14,146 nucleotides of DNA from an uncultured Chthoniobacterales bacterium (GTDB taxonomy: Bacteria > Verrucomicrobiota > Verrucomicrobiia > Chthoniobacterales > UBA10450), in assembly GCA_955652255.1 (NCBI GenBank), contig CATPAW010000100.1, forward strand, positions 1-14,146. Direction: 5' to 3'. Numbering within the stretch: position 1 is the first letter of the stretch; the number at the start of each line of letters is the position of its first letter. Under the pieces are notes generated by a model that was given only the letters and a program-made list of their open reading frames with translations, ran no database searches and had not been told where the DNA came from. Both the position numbers and the translations under genes were made by a program. Positions 7,676 through 13,786 of the stretch are shown here, in pieces.

Positions 7676-7710
7676 GTTGGACGTTGAACGTTGAGTGTTG
7701 GACGTTCAAC
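7676..7710. repeat. Five tandem degenerate heptamers in a divergent promoter region
   Basis: The bases read GTTGGAC, GTTGAAC, GTTGAGT, GTTGGAC, GTTCAAC without gaps. The second unit plus one base (GTTGAACG, 7683-7690) is the inverted complement of CGTTCAAC (7703-7710), so a hairpin is also possible. The array occupies the 85-bp gap between the divergent rhomboid and DsbA-like genes, where their promoters should lie. Confidence 0.7.
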
Positions 7711-7724
7711 TTAAGAAAGACAGA

Positions 7725-8387
7725 ATGCGCATTACGGTCACCTACTATCTCGACGTTATTTCCTCGTGGTGTTTTTGGGCGGAGCCGGCTTGGGCGGACC
7801 TAAAAAAACGGTACGAAGGCAAAGTGGAATTCGGTTGGAAGATCGCGCTGCTCGACAAAACCGGACTGCCGCTTTCGCGTGCGCAGGAGGCATGGTTTTA
7901 TCGCCGTAGCGGAATGCTCATGCGCTCGCCAGTTATGCTGAGCACCGCTTGGTACGATGAACCCATCCGGTCGGAATATCTGGCGCCAAATTGCGTGGCG
8001 GTCGCCGCCAAAGATTATGGAATTATCGACGATCGCGTTCGGCTTGCCCTCGCATACGCGGGCTTGCGCGAGGGAAAGCGAACCGGCGAATGGGAAATAG
8101 CCGCCGAGATCGGCGCGCGCCCCGCGAATGTCGATGCAAAAAAATTACTCGCGCACGCGCGTTCGCCAGTTGTTGAAGCGCGGGTGCGCGCGGACACGGC
8201 CGATTTTCACTTGTTGCAAGTGACGCAGCGGCCAACCTTCGTGCTCGACAGCGAAATTGGGGACCGTGCGGTATTCTCCGGCTTTGCGAAATTGCAACCA
8301 CTGGCCTCGGCGCTCGATGCCATGCTGGACGACGCCGAAGCTTATTCGGCATTTGCCGCCCATTTCGGCGCGCCACCTGCTCAATGA
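7725..8387 (+). CDS. DsbA-like / 2-hydroxychromene-2-carboxylate isomerase-like thioredoxin-fold protein
   Basis: This is a 220-residue protein of the DsbA/FrnE/HCCA-isomerase group. It starts with the beta strand ITVTYYLDVISSWCFW, where the usual CxxC is SSWC: Ser13 replaces the first, nucleophilic Cys and Cys16 is kept. The family cis-proline is in TQRPTFVL (Pro170). A helical insertion (about 50-150) lies between the thioredoxin halves. Ser at the first position recalls GST-kappa/HCCA isomerases rather than disulfide oxidoreductases, so an isomerase or glutathione-linked role is possible. The true substrate is unknown. There is no signal peptide, so it is probably cytoplasmic. I chose the ATG at 7725. 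A GTG start at 7695 would add 10 residues encoded by the heptamer array. The preceding AAGAAAG is a weak ribosome site. Confidence 0.75.
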   Translation: MRITVTYYLDVISSWCFWAEPAWADLKKRYEGKVEFGWKIALLDKTGLPLSRAQEAWFYRRSGMLMRSPVMLSTAWYDEPIRSEYLAPNCVAVAAKDYGIIDDRVRLALAYAGLREGKRTGEWEIAAEIGARPANVDAKKLLAHARSPVVEARVRADTADFHLLQVTQRPTFVLDSEIGDRAVFSGFAKLQPLASALDAMLDDAEAYSAFAAHFGAPPAQ

Positions 8388-8606
8388 AAACAAGATCGAC
8401 AATCAGATTCATCTTGCCAGCGCAGAAATGTTGCTTACAACTTCCCCTCGGCTCGCGATTTGCGGGCCTGTCGTCGCGGTCATCGCAGCCGCGGCGAGGC
8501 CGAGTGTGTCAGCGTTTTGCGAAAGCCGAACGTTGAGGATTTGCGATGAATGAAATAACGGCGTTACGGTGCACTCCCGCTTCGCCGGCCAGGAGCTTGA
8601 TTTAAT
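8388..8606 (+). other. Long leader/intergenic region before infC
   Basis: This 219-bp stretch between the DsbA-like stop and the infC start holds one exact AAGATCGACA (8392-8401) just after the stop codon and the AGGAG ribosome site (8591-8595). I see no convincing promoter, tRNA or terminator. Short frames in it look like chance. It could contain the infC promoter and a regulated leader. Confidence 0.4.
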
Positions 8607-9182
8607 CTGCAACCACAATTTCGTGTAAACGGTCGGATTCGCGCCCGCGAAGTCCGGGTCATTTTAGGCTCCTCCGGTCAACAGCTTGGCGTCATGAAAT
8701 TGTCCGACGCCTTGCGCGAAGCTCAAGGTCGCGGTCTCGATCTTGTGGAAGTTGCGCCCACGGCGGCGCCGCCGGTTTGTAAGATCGTCGCGCTGGGAAA
8801 GTTTCGCTACGACATATCGAAGCAGGAAAAGGACAAGAAACCGTCCGGCACGAGACTGAAGGAGATCAAGTTCCGGGTGAACATCGATGATCACGATTAC
8901 CTGACGAAAATTCGGCACGGCGAAGAATTTCTCGAGCGCGGCAACAAGGTGCGTGTCCAACTCCAATTTCGCGGCCGCGAAATGGCGCACCAGGAATTTG
9001 GCATGCAACTGATGGTGAAGGTGCGCGACGATCTCTCCGGCATGTCGCAAGTGGAAATGGAGCCGAAGATCACCGGCCGCAACGTAACCATGACGCTTTC
9101 GCCGTTGCCTGCGAGCCGCCGGAAGAGGCGATTCGCGCCGCCGAAAGAAACGGTCGATTCGCAGAACGGCAGCAAGTCTTAA
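8607..9182 (+). CDS. infC: Translation initiation factor IF-3, probable CTG start
   Basis: IF-3 binds the 30S subunit, checks the start codon and initiator tRNA, and prevents premature 50S joining. The N domain shows FRVNGRIRAREVRV, then QQLGVMKLSDALREA and LDLVEVAPTAAPPVCKI. After the linker the C domain has LKEIKFRVNIDDHDYLTKI, GNKVRVQLQFRGREMAH and a basic tail. The first in-frame ATG (8694) lies inside the conserved N domain and would lose 29 residues, including RVNGRIRAREVR. The frame is open back only to a TGA at 8598-8600, leaving TTT, AAT and CTG (8607) as starts. CTG gives MQPQFRVNGRIR and follows AGGAG (8591-8595) at 11 nt. Unusual infC start codons (AUU and relatives) are known to allow IF-3 autoregulation. 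The predicted length is 191. rpmI and rplT do not follow, because the next gene is convergent. Confidence 0.9.
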   Translation: MQPQFRVNGRIRAREVRVILGSSGQQLGVMKLSDALREAQGRGLDLVEVAPTAAPPVCKIVALGKFRYDISKQEKDKKPSGTRLKEIKFRVNIDDHDYLTKIRHGEEFLERGNKVRVQLQFRGREMAHQEFGMQLMVKVRDDLSGMSQVEMEPKITGRNVTMTLSPLPASRRKRRFAPPKETVDSQNGSKS

Positions 9183-9195
9183 GCTGAGGCTTAAG
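9178..9195. terminator. Palindrome spanning both convergent stop codons
   Basis: CTTAAGC (9178-9184), loop TGAG, GCTTAAG (9189-9195) forms a 7-bp stem that contains the TAA of infC (9180-9182) and the TAA of ymdB (complement of 9191-9193). It could be a bidirectional transcription end signal. The stem is AT-containing and no U-run follows, so strength is doubtful. Confidence 0.35.
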
Positions 9196-10030
9196 GCGGA
9201 TCGCCAGTTGTTTCGGGCGAAATCTCGGCGGATGTTTCGCTGAGCGTTGGAGCGGCTTCGTCCACTCGCAGGATGCGCAGCGCGCGACCGCTTGTTTGGT
9301 CGATTTCGATCAAAGCGCCACGCAGCCGCACTTCTCCGGCCGCGACCGGAAATGACGCGGGCAGATTTGAAATGAAACGTTGCAGGATCGGCTCGATAGC
9401 GCGGCCCAGAATGGAATTGACCGGGCCGCACATTCCCGCGTCGCACATGAACGCTGTGCCGCCGGGAAAAATTTGTTCGTCCGCCGTTTGCACGTGCGTG
9501 TGGGTGCCGATCACAGCCGAAACTTTTCCATCGAGAAACCGGCCGAGCGCGATTTTCTCGCTCGTCGTCTCACCGTGGACATCGACCACGATGTTCGCGG
9601 TCTCGTTACGCATTTTTGCGACGGCTGCTTCCACGGCCTGAAACGGGTTCTCCAGAATCGGCTGCATAAACGTGCGCGCTTGCACGTTGATTACGCCGAT
9701 TTTTGCCTTGGCCGTTTCCAGCACGATTGTTCCATGGCCGGGCGCTCCAGCCGGATAATTTATCGGCCGGAGCAGCCGCGGCTCGAGATCAAGAAAGGAG
9801 ACAACGTCTTTTTGGTCCCAAATATGATCGCCGGTCGTGATCACGGACACGCCCGCGCGCAAAAGCTCGATCGTGATCTTCCCGGTAATGCCGCGACCGC
9901 CGGCCGCGTTCTCACCGTTGACGATCGTAAAATCGATCGCGTGCTCTTCCTTCAATTGCGGCAATCGCGCGATGACTGCCTTGCGTCCCGGCTCGCCAAC
10001 GACGTCACCCAGGAAAAGTATCGTTAGCAT
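9191..10030 (-). CDS. ymdB: YmdB-family metallophosphoesterase
   Basis: This is a 279-residue member of the YmdB/TIGR00282 family, dinuclear-metal phosphoesterases. The Bacillus protein hydrolyses 2',3'-cyclic nucleotides and affects biofilm and spore decisions. All metal motifs are visible: GDVVGEPGR with Asp9, NGENAAGG with Glu40 and Asn41, GDHIWD with His69, DVHGETTSEK with His152, and GTHTHVQTAD with His177 and His179. The last 25 residues (Thr/Glu/Pro rich) extend past the usual end. The family often neighbours rny (RNase Y), which is not here. The gene is convergent to infC, and its start lies only 35 bp from that of the divergent amidase gene. Confidence 0.93.
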   Translation of the reverse strand: MLTILFLGDVVGEPGRKAVIARLPQLKEEHAIDFTIVNGENAAGGRGITGKITIELLRAGVSVITTGDHIWDQKDVVSFLDLEPRLLRPINYPAGAPGHGTIVLETAKAKIGVINVQARTFMQPILENPFQAVEAAVAKMRNETANIVVDVHGETTSEKIALGRFLDGKVSAVIGTHTHVQTADEQIFPGGTAFMCDAGMCGPVNSILGRAIEPILQRFISNLPASFPVAAGEVRLRGALIEIDQTSGRALRILRVDEAAPTLSETSAEISPETTGDPP

Positions 10031-10065
10031 CCGACGAGCATCGTATTAAAGAGAGCGAAATCCAA

Positions 10066-11367
10066 TTGTCGATGTTCCGTCGCAGGGGAGTGCAGATCCG
10101 GGTCGCGTTGCTGGCGCTTTGCTTGTCGATCTTATCGCCGAGCGGTCAGGCTATCGAGAATCTCGGAATTCTCGGGGCGCATCCGCGGTGGAGCGTGCTG
10201 GAAAAATATCAGGAGACGATCACGCATGATGACTTCACCCGGCTCGTTCAGGACGTTTATTGCACGCACGGATTCGGCGACGAATCGATCAAGATCGACA
10301 ATGAGTCGGCGCGAATCTTGACGAATCGTGACGCACAAAGTTTTTTCACCCTGCATTTCGCCAAGGACGAATCTTCGCGCAAACGTGTGCCACGACTTTG
10401 GCGTCCAGCGAAATCTTTGCCGCCCACGAAACCGGACAAGCCACTTTCCGGTTTACGCATTGCGCTCGATCCCGGTCATCTCGGCGGCAAGTGGGCAAAG
10501 ATGGAGGAGCGCTGGTTCCAAGTGGATGAGACGACACCGGTCACGGAAGGCGATCTCACCTTGCGTGTCTCGCGCTTGCTCGCACAGCGACTGCAAAAAC
10601 TCGGCGCGAAAGTTTTGTTTGTTCGCAATAGCACTCAGCCAATCACCTCAAAACGTCCGGCTGATTTCAAGGAGCTCGCTCGAAAAATTCTCGTCAAGAA
10701 CGGCGTCCCCCAGCCCCGCATGCGCGGGGAGATTCTCGATCCGAATGATTCGGAGAAAGAACAGACCATTCGCTGGCAAAGCGAAATTTTATTTTACCGC
10801 TACAGCGAGATTCGCCGGCGCGCCGTGCTTGTGAACACAAAATTGCATCCCGATCTCGTTTTATGTTTGCACTTTAATGCCGAAGGATGGGGCGATCCCA
10901 AGAGTCCGAATCTCGTCGACCCAAATCACCTTCATTTGCTTGTGAACGGTTCGTATTTAAAAGAGGAGTTGGAATTCGATGACGAACGTTTCGAAATGAT
11001 GCGGCGGCTTTTAAGTCGCGCTTACGACGAAGAGTTGCCGCTGGCCGAAAGCGTTGCCGCTGCGATGGCGAGGGAGACGCAGCTTCCGCCTTACCAATAT
11101 CCGACCACTCTCACCACGACCAAAGTTGGATCGACCGGTTACGTTTACGCGCGCAATTTGCTCGCGACGCGGCTTTATCGCTGCCCGGTGGTTTATTGCG
11201 AGCCTTATGTCATGAACAGTCACGACGCTTTCGCGCGCATTCAGGCCGGCGATTACGACGGCATGCGTGAGATTAACGGCGCCCAGCGAAAAAGTATTTT
11301 TCGCGAGTACGCGGACAGTGTTGCCGATGGTTTAGCGGAATATTATCGCAATGTGCGGGGGTTGTAG
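10066..11367 (+). CDS. Exported N-acetylmuramoyl-L-alanine amidase (Amidase_3)
   Basis: This is a 433-residue protein with an N-terminal signal sequence (basic MFRRRGVQIR, hydrophobic VALLALCLSIL, cut probably after SGQA). The catalytic domain begins near 129. It has the zinc ligands of Amidase_3 enzymes: DPGH with His138, Glu161 in TEGDLTLRVS, His269 in LCLHFNAEGWG, and the catalytic Glu379 in YCEPYVMNS. Such enzymes cut the bond between MurNAc and the stem peptide in the periplasm, for cell separation or wall turnover. Residues 35-125 form an uncharacterised N-terminal region, and the domain is longer than in AmiC because of an insertion around 195-245. The start is either TTG 10066 or ATG 10072. 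The ATG is the safer choice, but no strong ribosome site decides it. The promoter must overlap the divergent ymdB. Confidence 0.85.
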   Translation: MSMFRRRGVQIRVALLALCLSILSPSGQAIENLGILGAHPRWSVLEKYQETITHDDFTRLVQDVYCTHGFGDESIKIDNESARILTNRDAQSFFTLHFAKDESSRKRVPRLWRPAKSLPPTKPDKPLSGLRIALDPGHLGGKWAKMEERWFQVDETTPVTEGDLTLRVSRLLAQRLQKLGAKVLFVRNSTQPITSKRPADFKELARKILVKNGVPQPRMRGEILDPNDSEKEQTIRWQSEILFYRYSEIRRRAVLVNTKLHPDLVLCLHFNAEGWGDPKSPNLVDPNHLHLLVNGSYLKEELEFDDERFEMMRRLLSRAYDEELPLAESVAAAMARETQLPPYQYPTTLTTTKVGSTGYVYARNLLATRLYRCPVVYCEPYVMNSHDAFARIQAGDYDGMREINGAQRKSIFREYADSVADGLAEYYRNVRGL

Positions 11368-11423
11368 CCGCCGCTGTCCTCAGCGGCAGATCTGCCGCCA
11401 GAGACGGCGGCAACTACAACCCC
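11358..11423. repeat. Cloverleaf-like palindromic element between amidase and aroB
   Basis: The outer arms GGGGTTGTAG (11358-11367) and CTACAACCCC (11414-11423) pair perfectly. Inside are two hairpins, GCCGCTG/CAGCGGC (11370-11376, 11381-11387; loop TCCT) and TGCCGCC/GGCGGCA (11393-11399, 11406-11412; 6-nt loop). The joint contains the 14-bp palindrome CGGCAGATCTGCCG (11384-11397). The arms supply the last codons and stop of both convergent genes. It may be a bidirectional terminator and a REP-type repeat. The TGTAGCCGC end also appears as GCGGCTACA at 13783-13791. Confidence 0.65.
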
Positions 11424-12478
11424 TCGACCGCCTCGCGAATATCGTCGGGCGTTACATTGCTGGACAAGTGAGCCGAGCCGATTTTCGGCGCGACCACGAA
11501 ACGGATTTTCCCGGCTTCAAATTTTTTGTCGAACTTCAGGGCGTTAAAAATTTTCTCGCGCGGAAAATCTAGCGGCAGTTGCGTAGGCAATTTGAACGTG
11601 CTTAAAAGATGGACAATCGCATCGCGCTGATCGCGCGGCAGGCCGGCTTTTTTGGTCGAGATGGTGCAGGCCGCAACAATTCCGAGACTGACGGCTTCAC
11701 CATGGAGGAACTCGCGATAATCGCCGGCCCGTTCAACCGCGTGACCGATCGTATGACCAAAATTGAGCAGCGCGCGCGCGCCGGTTCGATCAAGCTCATC
11801 TTTGGCGACGATCTTGGATTTTATCTCGATATTGCGGCGAATGAGCGGCTCAAGCTTGCTAAGATCGACATGTTCAAGCGCGTCGAACATTTCCGCGTCG
11901 GCAATGATCGCGTGCTTGACGATTTCAGCGAAGCCTTGATTGAATTCACGGCGCGGCAGCGTTTTGAGAAGATCGACATCGTCAATTACGAGCGACGGAT
12001 GATGAATTGCGCCGATCAGATTCTTTCCGGCGCTCGTATTTACGCCGGTTTTTCCGCCAATCGAGCTGTCCACCATCGCGAGCAGCGTGGTCGGGATTTG
12101 CACGTGCGGAATTCCGCGATGGAAAATTGCCGCGACGAATCCCGAAATATCTCCGATCACACCACCGCCAAGACCGATGGCGAATGATTGTCGATCCAAC
12201 CCGGCAGCGATCATCTGGTCACTAATCCCGCCCGCCTGTGCGAGCGTCTTCGATTGTTCGCCTGCCGGAATCGTAACCACCGTTGGCTGCAAACCAGCTG
12301 TCGTTAAATTTTGTTTGACGCGATCGCCAAAGAGCGGTGCGACATTTGAGTCCGAAATGATGGCGCAGTGAAGGTCGCCCAATCGTTTTTTGACAATGTC
12401 GCCGACGCTGACGAGCAAGCCGGAGCCGATCAGCACATCGTAGCGGTGCCGACCGGCTCGCACTTCAACTGAGATCAC
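11414..12478 (-). CDS. aroB: 3-dehydroquinate synthase
   Basis: This 354-residue AroB makes 3-dehydroquinate from DAHP, the second step of the shikimate pathway, using NAD and a divalent metal. Motifs: PAGEQSKTL (71-79), GLGGGVIGDISGFVAA (102-117, NAD binding), PTTLLAMVDSSIGGKTGVN (129-147), GFAEIVKHA with metal ligand Glu185, FGHTIGHAVE with His242, and FLHGEAV with His259. Length is normal. The start is GTG at 12478 with no clear ribosome site. The prepilin gene ends 11 bp upstream on the same strand, so cotranscription is likely despite the unrelated functions. The C terminus runs into the palindromic element at 11358-11423. Confidence 0.95.
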   Translation of the reverse strand: MISVEVRAGRHRYDVLIGSGLLVSVGDIVKKRLGDLHCAIISDSNVAPLFGDRVKQNLTTAGLQPTVVTIPAGEQSKTLAQAGGISDQMIAAGLDRQSFAIGLGGGVIGDISGFVAAIFHRGIPHVQIPTTLLAMVDSSIGGKTGVNTSAGKNLIGAIHHPSLVIDDVDLLKTLPRREFNQGFAEIVKHAIIADAEMFDALEHVDLSKLEPLIRRNIEIKSKIVAKDELDRTGARALLNFGHTIGHAVERAGDYREFLHGEAVSLGIVAACTISTKKAGLPRDQRDAIVHLLSTFKLPTQLPLDFPREKIFNALKFDKKFEAGKIRFVVAPKIGSAHLSSNVTPDDIREAVEGL

Positions 12479-12489
12479 GGATAAGGTGT

Positions 12490-13152
12490 TTACGGACTCC
12501 AGCGTTGAGCGCCAGACGGATCGCTAGATGAATTGGTGTTGTTAGTAAACACGCTCCACGTCATGTTCTCCAAATGCAGGTCAGCGAAGAGCGCGTTGAT
12601 TTGCTTGCGAGAACTATGCGTGCCTCCCGTTGCATTTCCACCGGGGCTGCTCGTTGCCTGGTTTCCGCCGATTCCGCGAACCGTGACACCCGGCGCGGCT
12701 GTGACCGCGGTGCCCAGGAAGCTCACCGTCACCCCTGGAGCTTGAGCGGCGGCGAACAATATAAAAATGGATGCATTGGAAATTTTGTCAGCAGATGTTC
12801 CGACAATATTATTGCCGTTTATCCCGTAGCTGACCGGTGTCGCCACAGTGCCTAGTTCCGATGGTGCCCGTGTATCGAAAGGCGATTGAAAAATATTCCA
12901 GGCAGCGAGGTATTTTGGATGCAGTTGCGACATCCACGATGTGGCGGGTGAAAACAGGGCGCCGTTGTTGTCATTCATGTACAGCTGCGTCGCGATCCCG
13001 ATCTGGCGGAGGTTGTTCATGTCTTTTGTTACTTTGGCGCGTTCCAGAACGCCGATGTAAACCGGGTAGGCAATGGAAGCGAGAATGGCAATGACCGCCA
13101 TCACGATAAGTAATTCGATCAATGTAAAACCGCGGGTGCGCCTTTCCTGCAT
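12490..13152 (-). CDS. Type IV prepilin / type II secretion pseudopilin-like protein
   Basis: This 220-residue protein has a class III signal: a basic leader MQERRTRG, prepilin peptidase cleavage between Gly8 and Phe9, then FTLIELLIVMAVIAILASIAYPVY with the conserved Glu13 (Glu5 of the mature protein). The helix continues through the amphipathic ERAKVTKDMNNLRQIGIATQLYM, as in GspG-like pseudopilins. The C-terminal part is Gly/Thr/Ser rich and ends in FADLHLENMTWSVF, resembling the 'ADGHVE'-type end common in Verrucomicrobia and Planctomycetes. The exact filament (pilus, T2SS or unknown) cannot be told, and no pilus machinery genes are nearby. The start is ATG at 13152 with no obvious ribosome site. 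aroB follows after 11 bp. Confidence 0.88.
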   Translation of the reverse strand: MQERRTRGFTLIELLIVMAVIAILASIAYPVYIGVLERAKVTKDMNNLRQIGIATQLYMNDNNGALFSPATSWMSQLHPKYLAAWNIFQSPFDTRAPSELGTVATPVSYGINGNNIVGTSADKISNASIFILFAAAQAPGVTVSFLGTAVTAAPGVTVRGIGGNQATSSPGGNATGGTHSSRKQINALFADLHLENMTWSVFTNNTNSSSDPSGAQRWSP

Positions 13153-13220
13153 CTTGACGATGCACGGTATTGATTTTGGCCGTGAGCGAAAGCAAAATCA
13201 AAGCTGCGGCGGAAGTTCAC

Positions 13221-13249
13221 TTGACAAAGCCGCTGACAACTTGTGTAAC
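13221..13249 (+). promoter_or_regulatory. Promoter of the DUF4870 gene, apparently leaderless
   Basis: A perfect -35 TTGACA (13221-13226), a 17-bp spacer and TGTAAC (13244-13249, 4 of 6 consensus) end only 6 bp before the ATG at 13256. The predicted transcription start therefore coincides with the start codon. No Shine-Dalgarno precedes the ATG, in agreement. Confidence 0.5.
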
Positions 13250-13255
13250 TAAGTC

Positions 13256-13690
13256 ATGCCTGATCCGGTCGACCCAAGCCAGCCGCCACCCGTCTCCGAT
13301 CAAGATCCAGCGGCGACCTCAAGATCGACATCGACGGGTTTGCCGGCAAATGTGGCCGCGGCGATCGCCTGTATTCCGTTAATCGGCGGCATCATCTTTT
13401 ACATCCTTGAAAAACAGGACAACTTCGTGCGCTTTTATGCGATGCAGTCGATCATTTTCGGCTGCGCCTGGTTCCTTTTCAACATTGTCTCGGCTGTCGT
13501 GCATGCCGTTTTTTCCGCCATTCCGGGCATTGGCGGCATTCTTGTTTTCTTCTGGGCGCTAATCGCCGCGCTCGTGCACCTGGCATTTCTTGTCGTAATG
13601 ATCATCGCGATCGTGAAGGCATTCACCAATGTGCGCTGGGACATTCCCTATGTTGGGCCGATTGCGCGCAAACAGGTGGGAGAGGCGTAA
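13256..13690 (+). CDS. DUF4870 (Tic20-like) small membrane protein
   Basis: This is a 144-residue protein with a Pro/Asp/Ser-rich cytoplasmic N terminus (1-30) and three hydrophobic segments (about 31-50, 62-86 and 93-121). It carries the DUF4870 signature: IPLIGGIIFYILEKQDNFVRFYAMQSI around the first loop and the closing IPYVGPIARK. The molecular role of this family is unknown, although it has a distant Tic20-like topology. It stands alone, divergent from the prepilin gene and convergent to holA. An AAGATCGACA copy at 13321 encodes Ser-Arg-Ser-Thr in the non-conserved N terminus, where the protein imposes little constraint. Confidence 0.8.
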   Translation: MPDPVDPSQPPPVSDQDPAATSRSTSTGLPANVAAAIACIPLIGGIIFYILEKQDNFVRFYAMQSIIFGCAWFLFNIVSAVVHAVFSAIPGIGGILVFFWALIAALVHLAFLVVMIIAIVKAFTNVRWDIPYVGPIARKQVGEA

Positions 13691-13697
13691 TTGTCGG

Positions 13698-13716
13698 CGC
13701 GCCGCTGTGCGGCGCG
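13698..13716. terminator. GC-rich hairpin after the DUF4870 gene
   Basis: CGCGCCGC (13698-13705), loop TGT, GCGGCGCG (13709-13716) is a perfect 8-bp stem starting 7 bp after the stop codon. It lacks a U-run, but its position suits a transcription end or 3' mRNA-stabilising hairpin. Confidence 0.45.
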
Positions 13717-13766
13717 TGGTTGTGGGCCAGGGTAAGATCGGCAAATGTTTTTTCGGATCCGCGCGG

Positions 13767-13785
13767 CGCTTCGCAGAGCGAAGCG
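13767..13785. terminator. Second hairpin, at the holA 3' end
   Basis: CGCTTCGC (13767-13774), loop AGA, GCGAAGCG (13778-13785) is a perfect 8-bp stem directly beyond the holA stop codon. The following GCGGCTACA matches the end of the palindromic element at 11358-11423, so it may belong to the same repeat family. Confidence 0.45.
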
Positions 13786-13786
13786 G

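Larger units (their letters stand above)
523..13330. repeat. Dispersed 10-bp motif AAGATCGACA/TGTCGATCTT, 17 exact copies
   Basis: Exact copies as AAGATCGACA start at 523, 3369, 3385, 4755, 8392, 10291, 11861, 11969 and 13321. Exact copies as TGTCGATCTT start at 1337, 3569, 3652, 4255, 6591, 7221, 7639 and 10124. The base after GACA is T in 11 of 17, A in 5 and C in 1. One-mismatch copies include 2438, 2595, 4601, 6023, 8735, 10067 and 13734. Copies lie in genes on both strands, in intergenic gaps (523, 6591, 8392) and across a start codon (7639). They read as VDL, KID, DRQ/DRH, SIF/SIL or RST depending on frame. The span given covers the first to the last copy. Confidence 0.9.

Noticed and set aside
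2285..13368. HIP1-like octamer GCGATCGC (for example at 2285, and others in coding regions)
   Set aside because: About five copies are seen, all inside genes where Asp-Arg and Ala-Ile codons in GC-rich DNA can produce them. The excess is far weaker than for AAGATCGACA.
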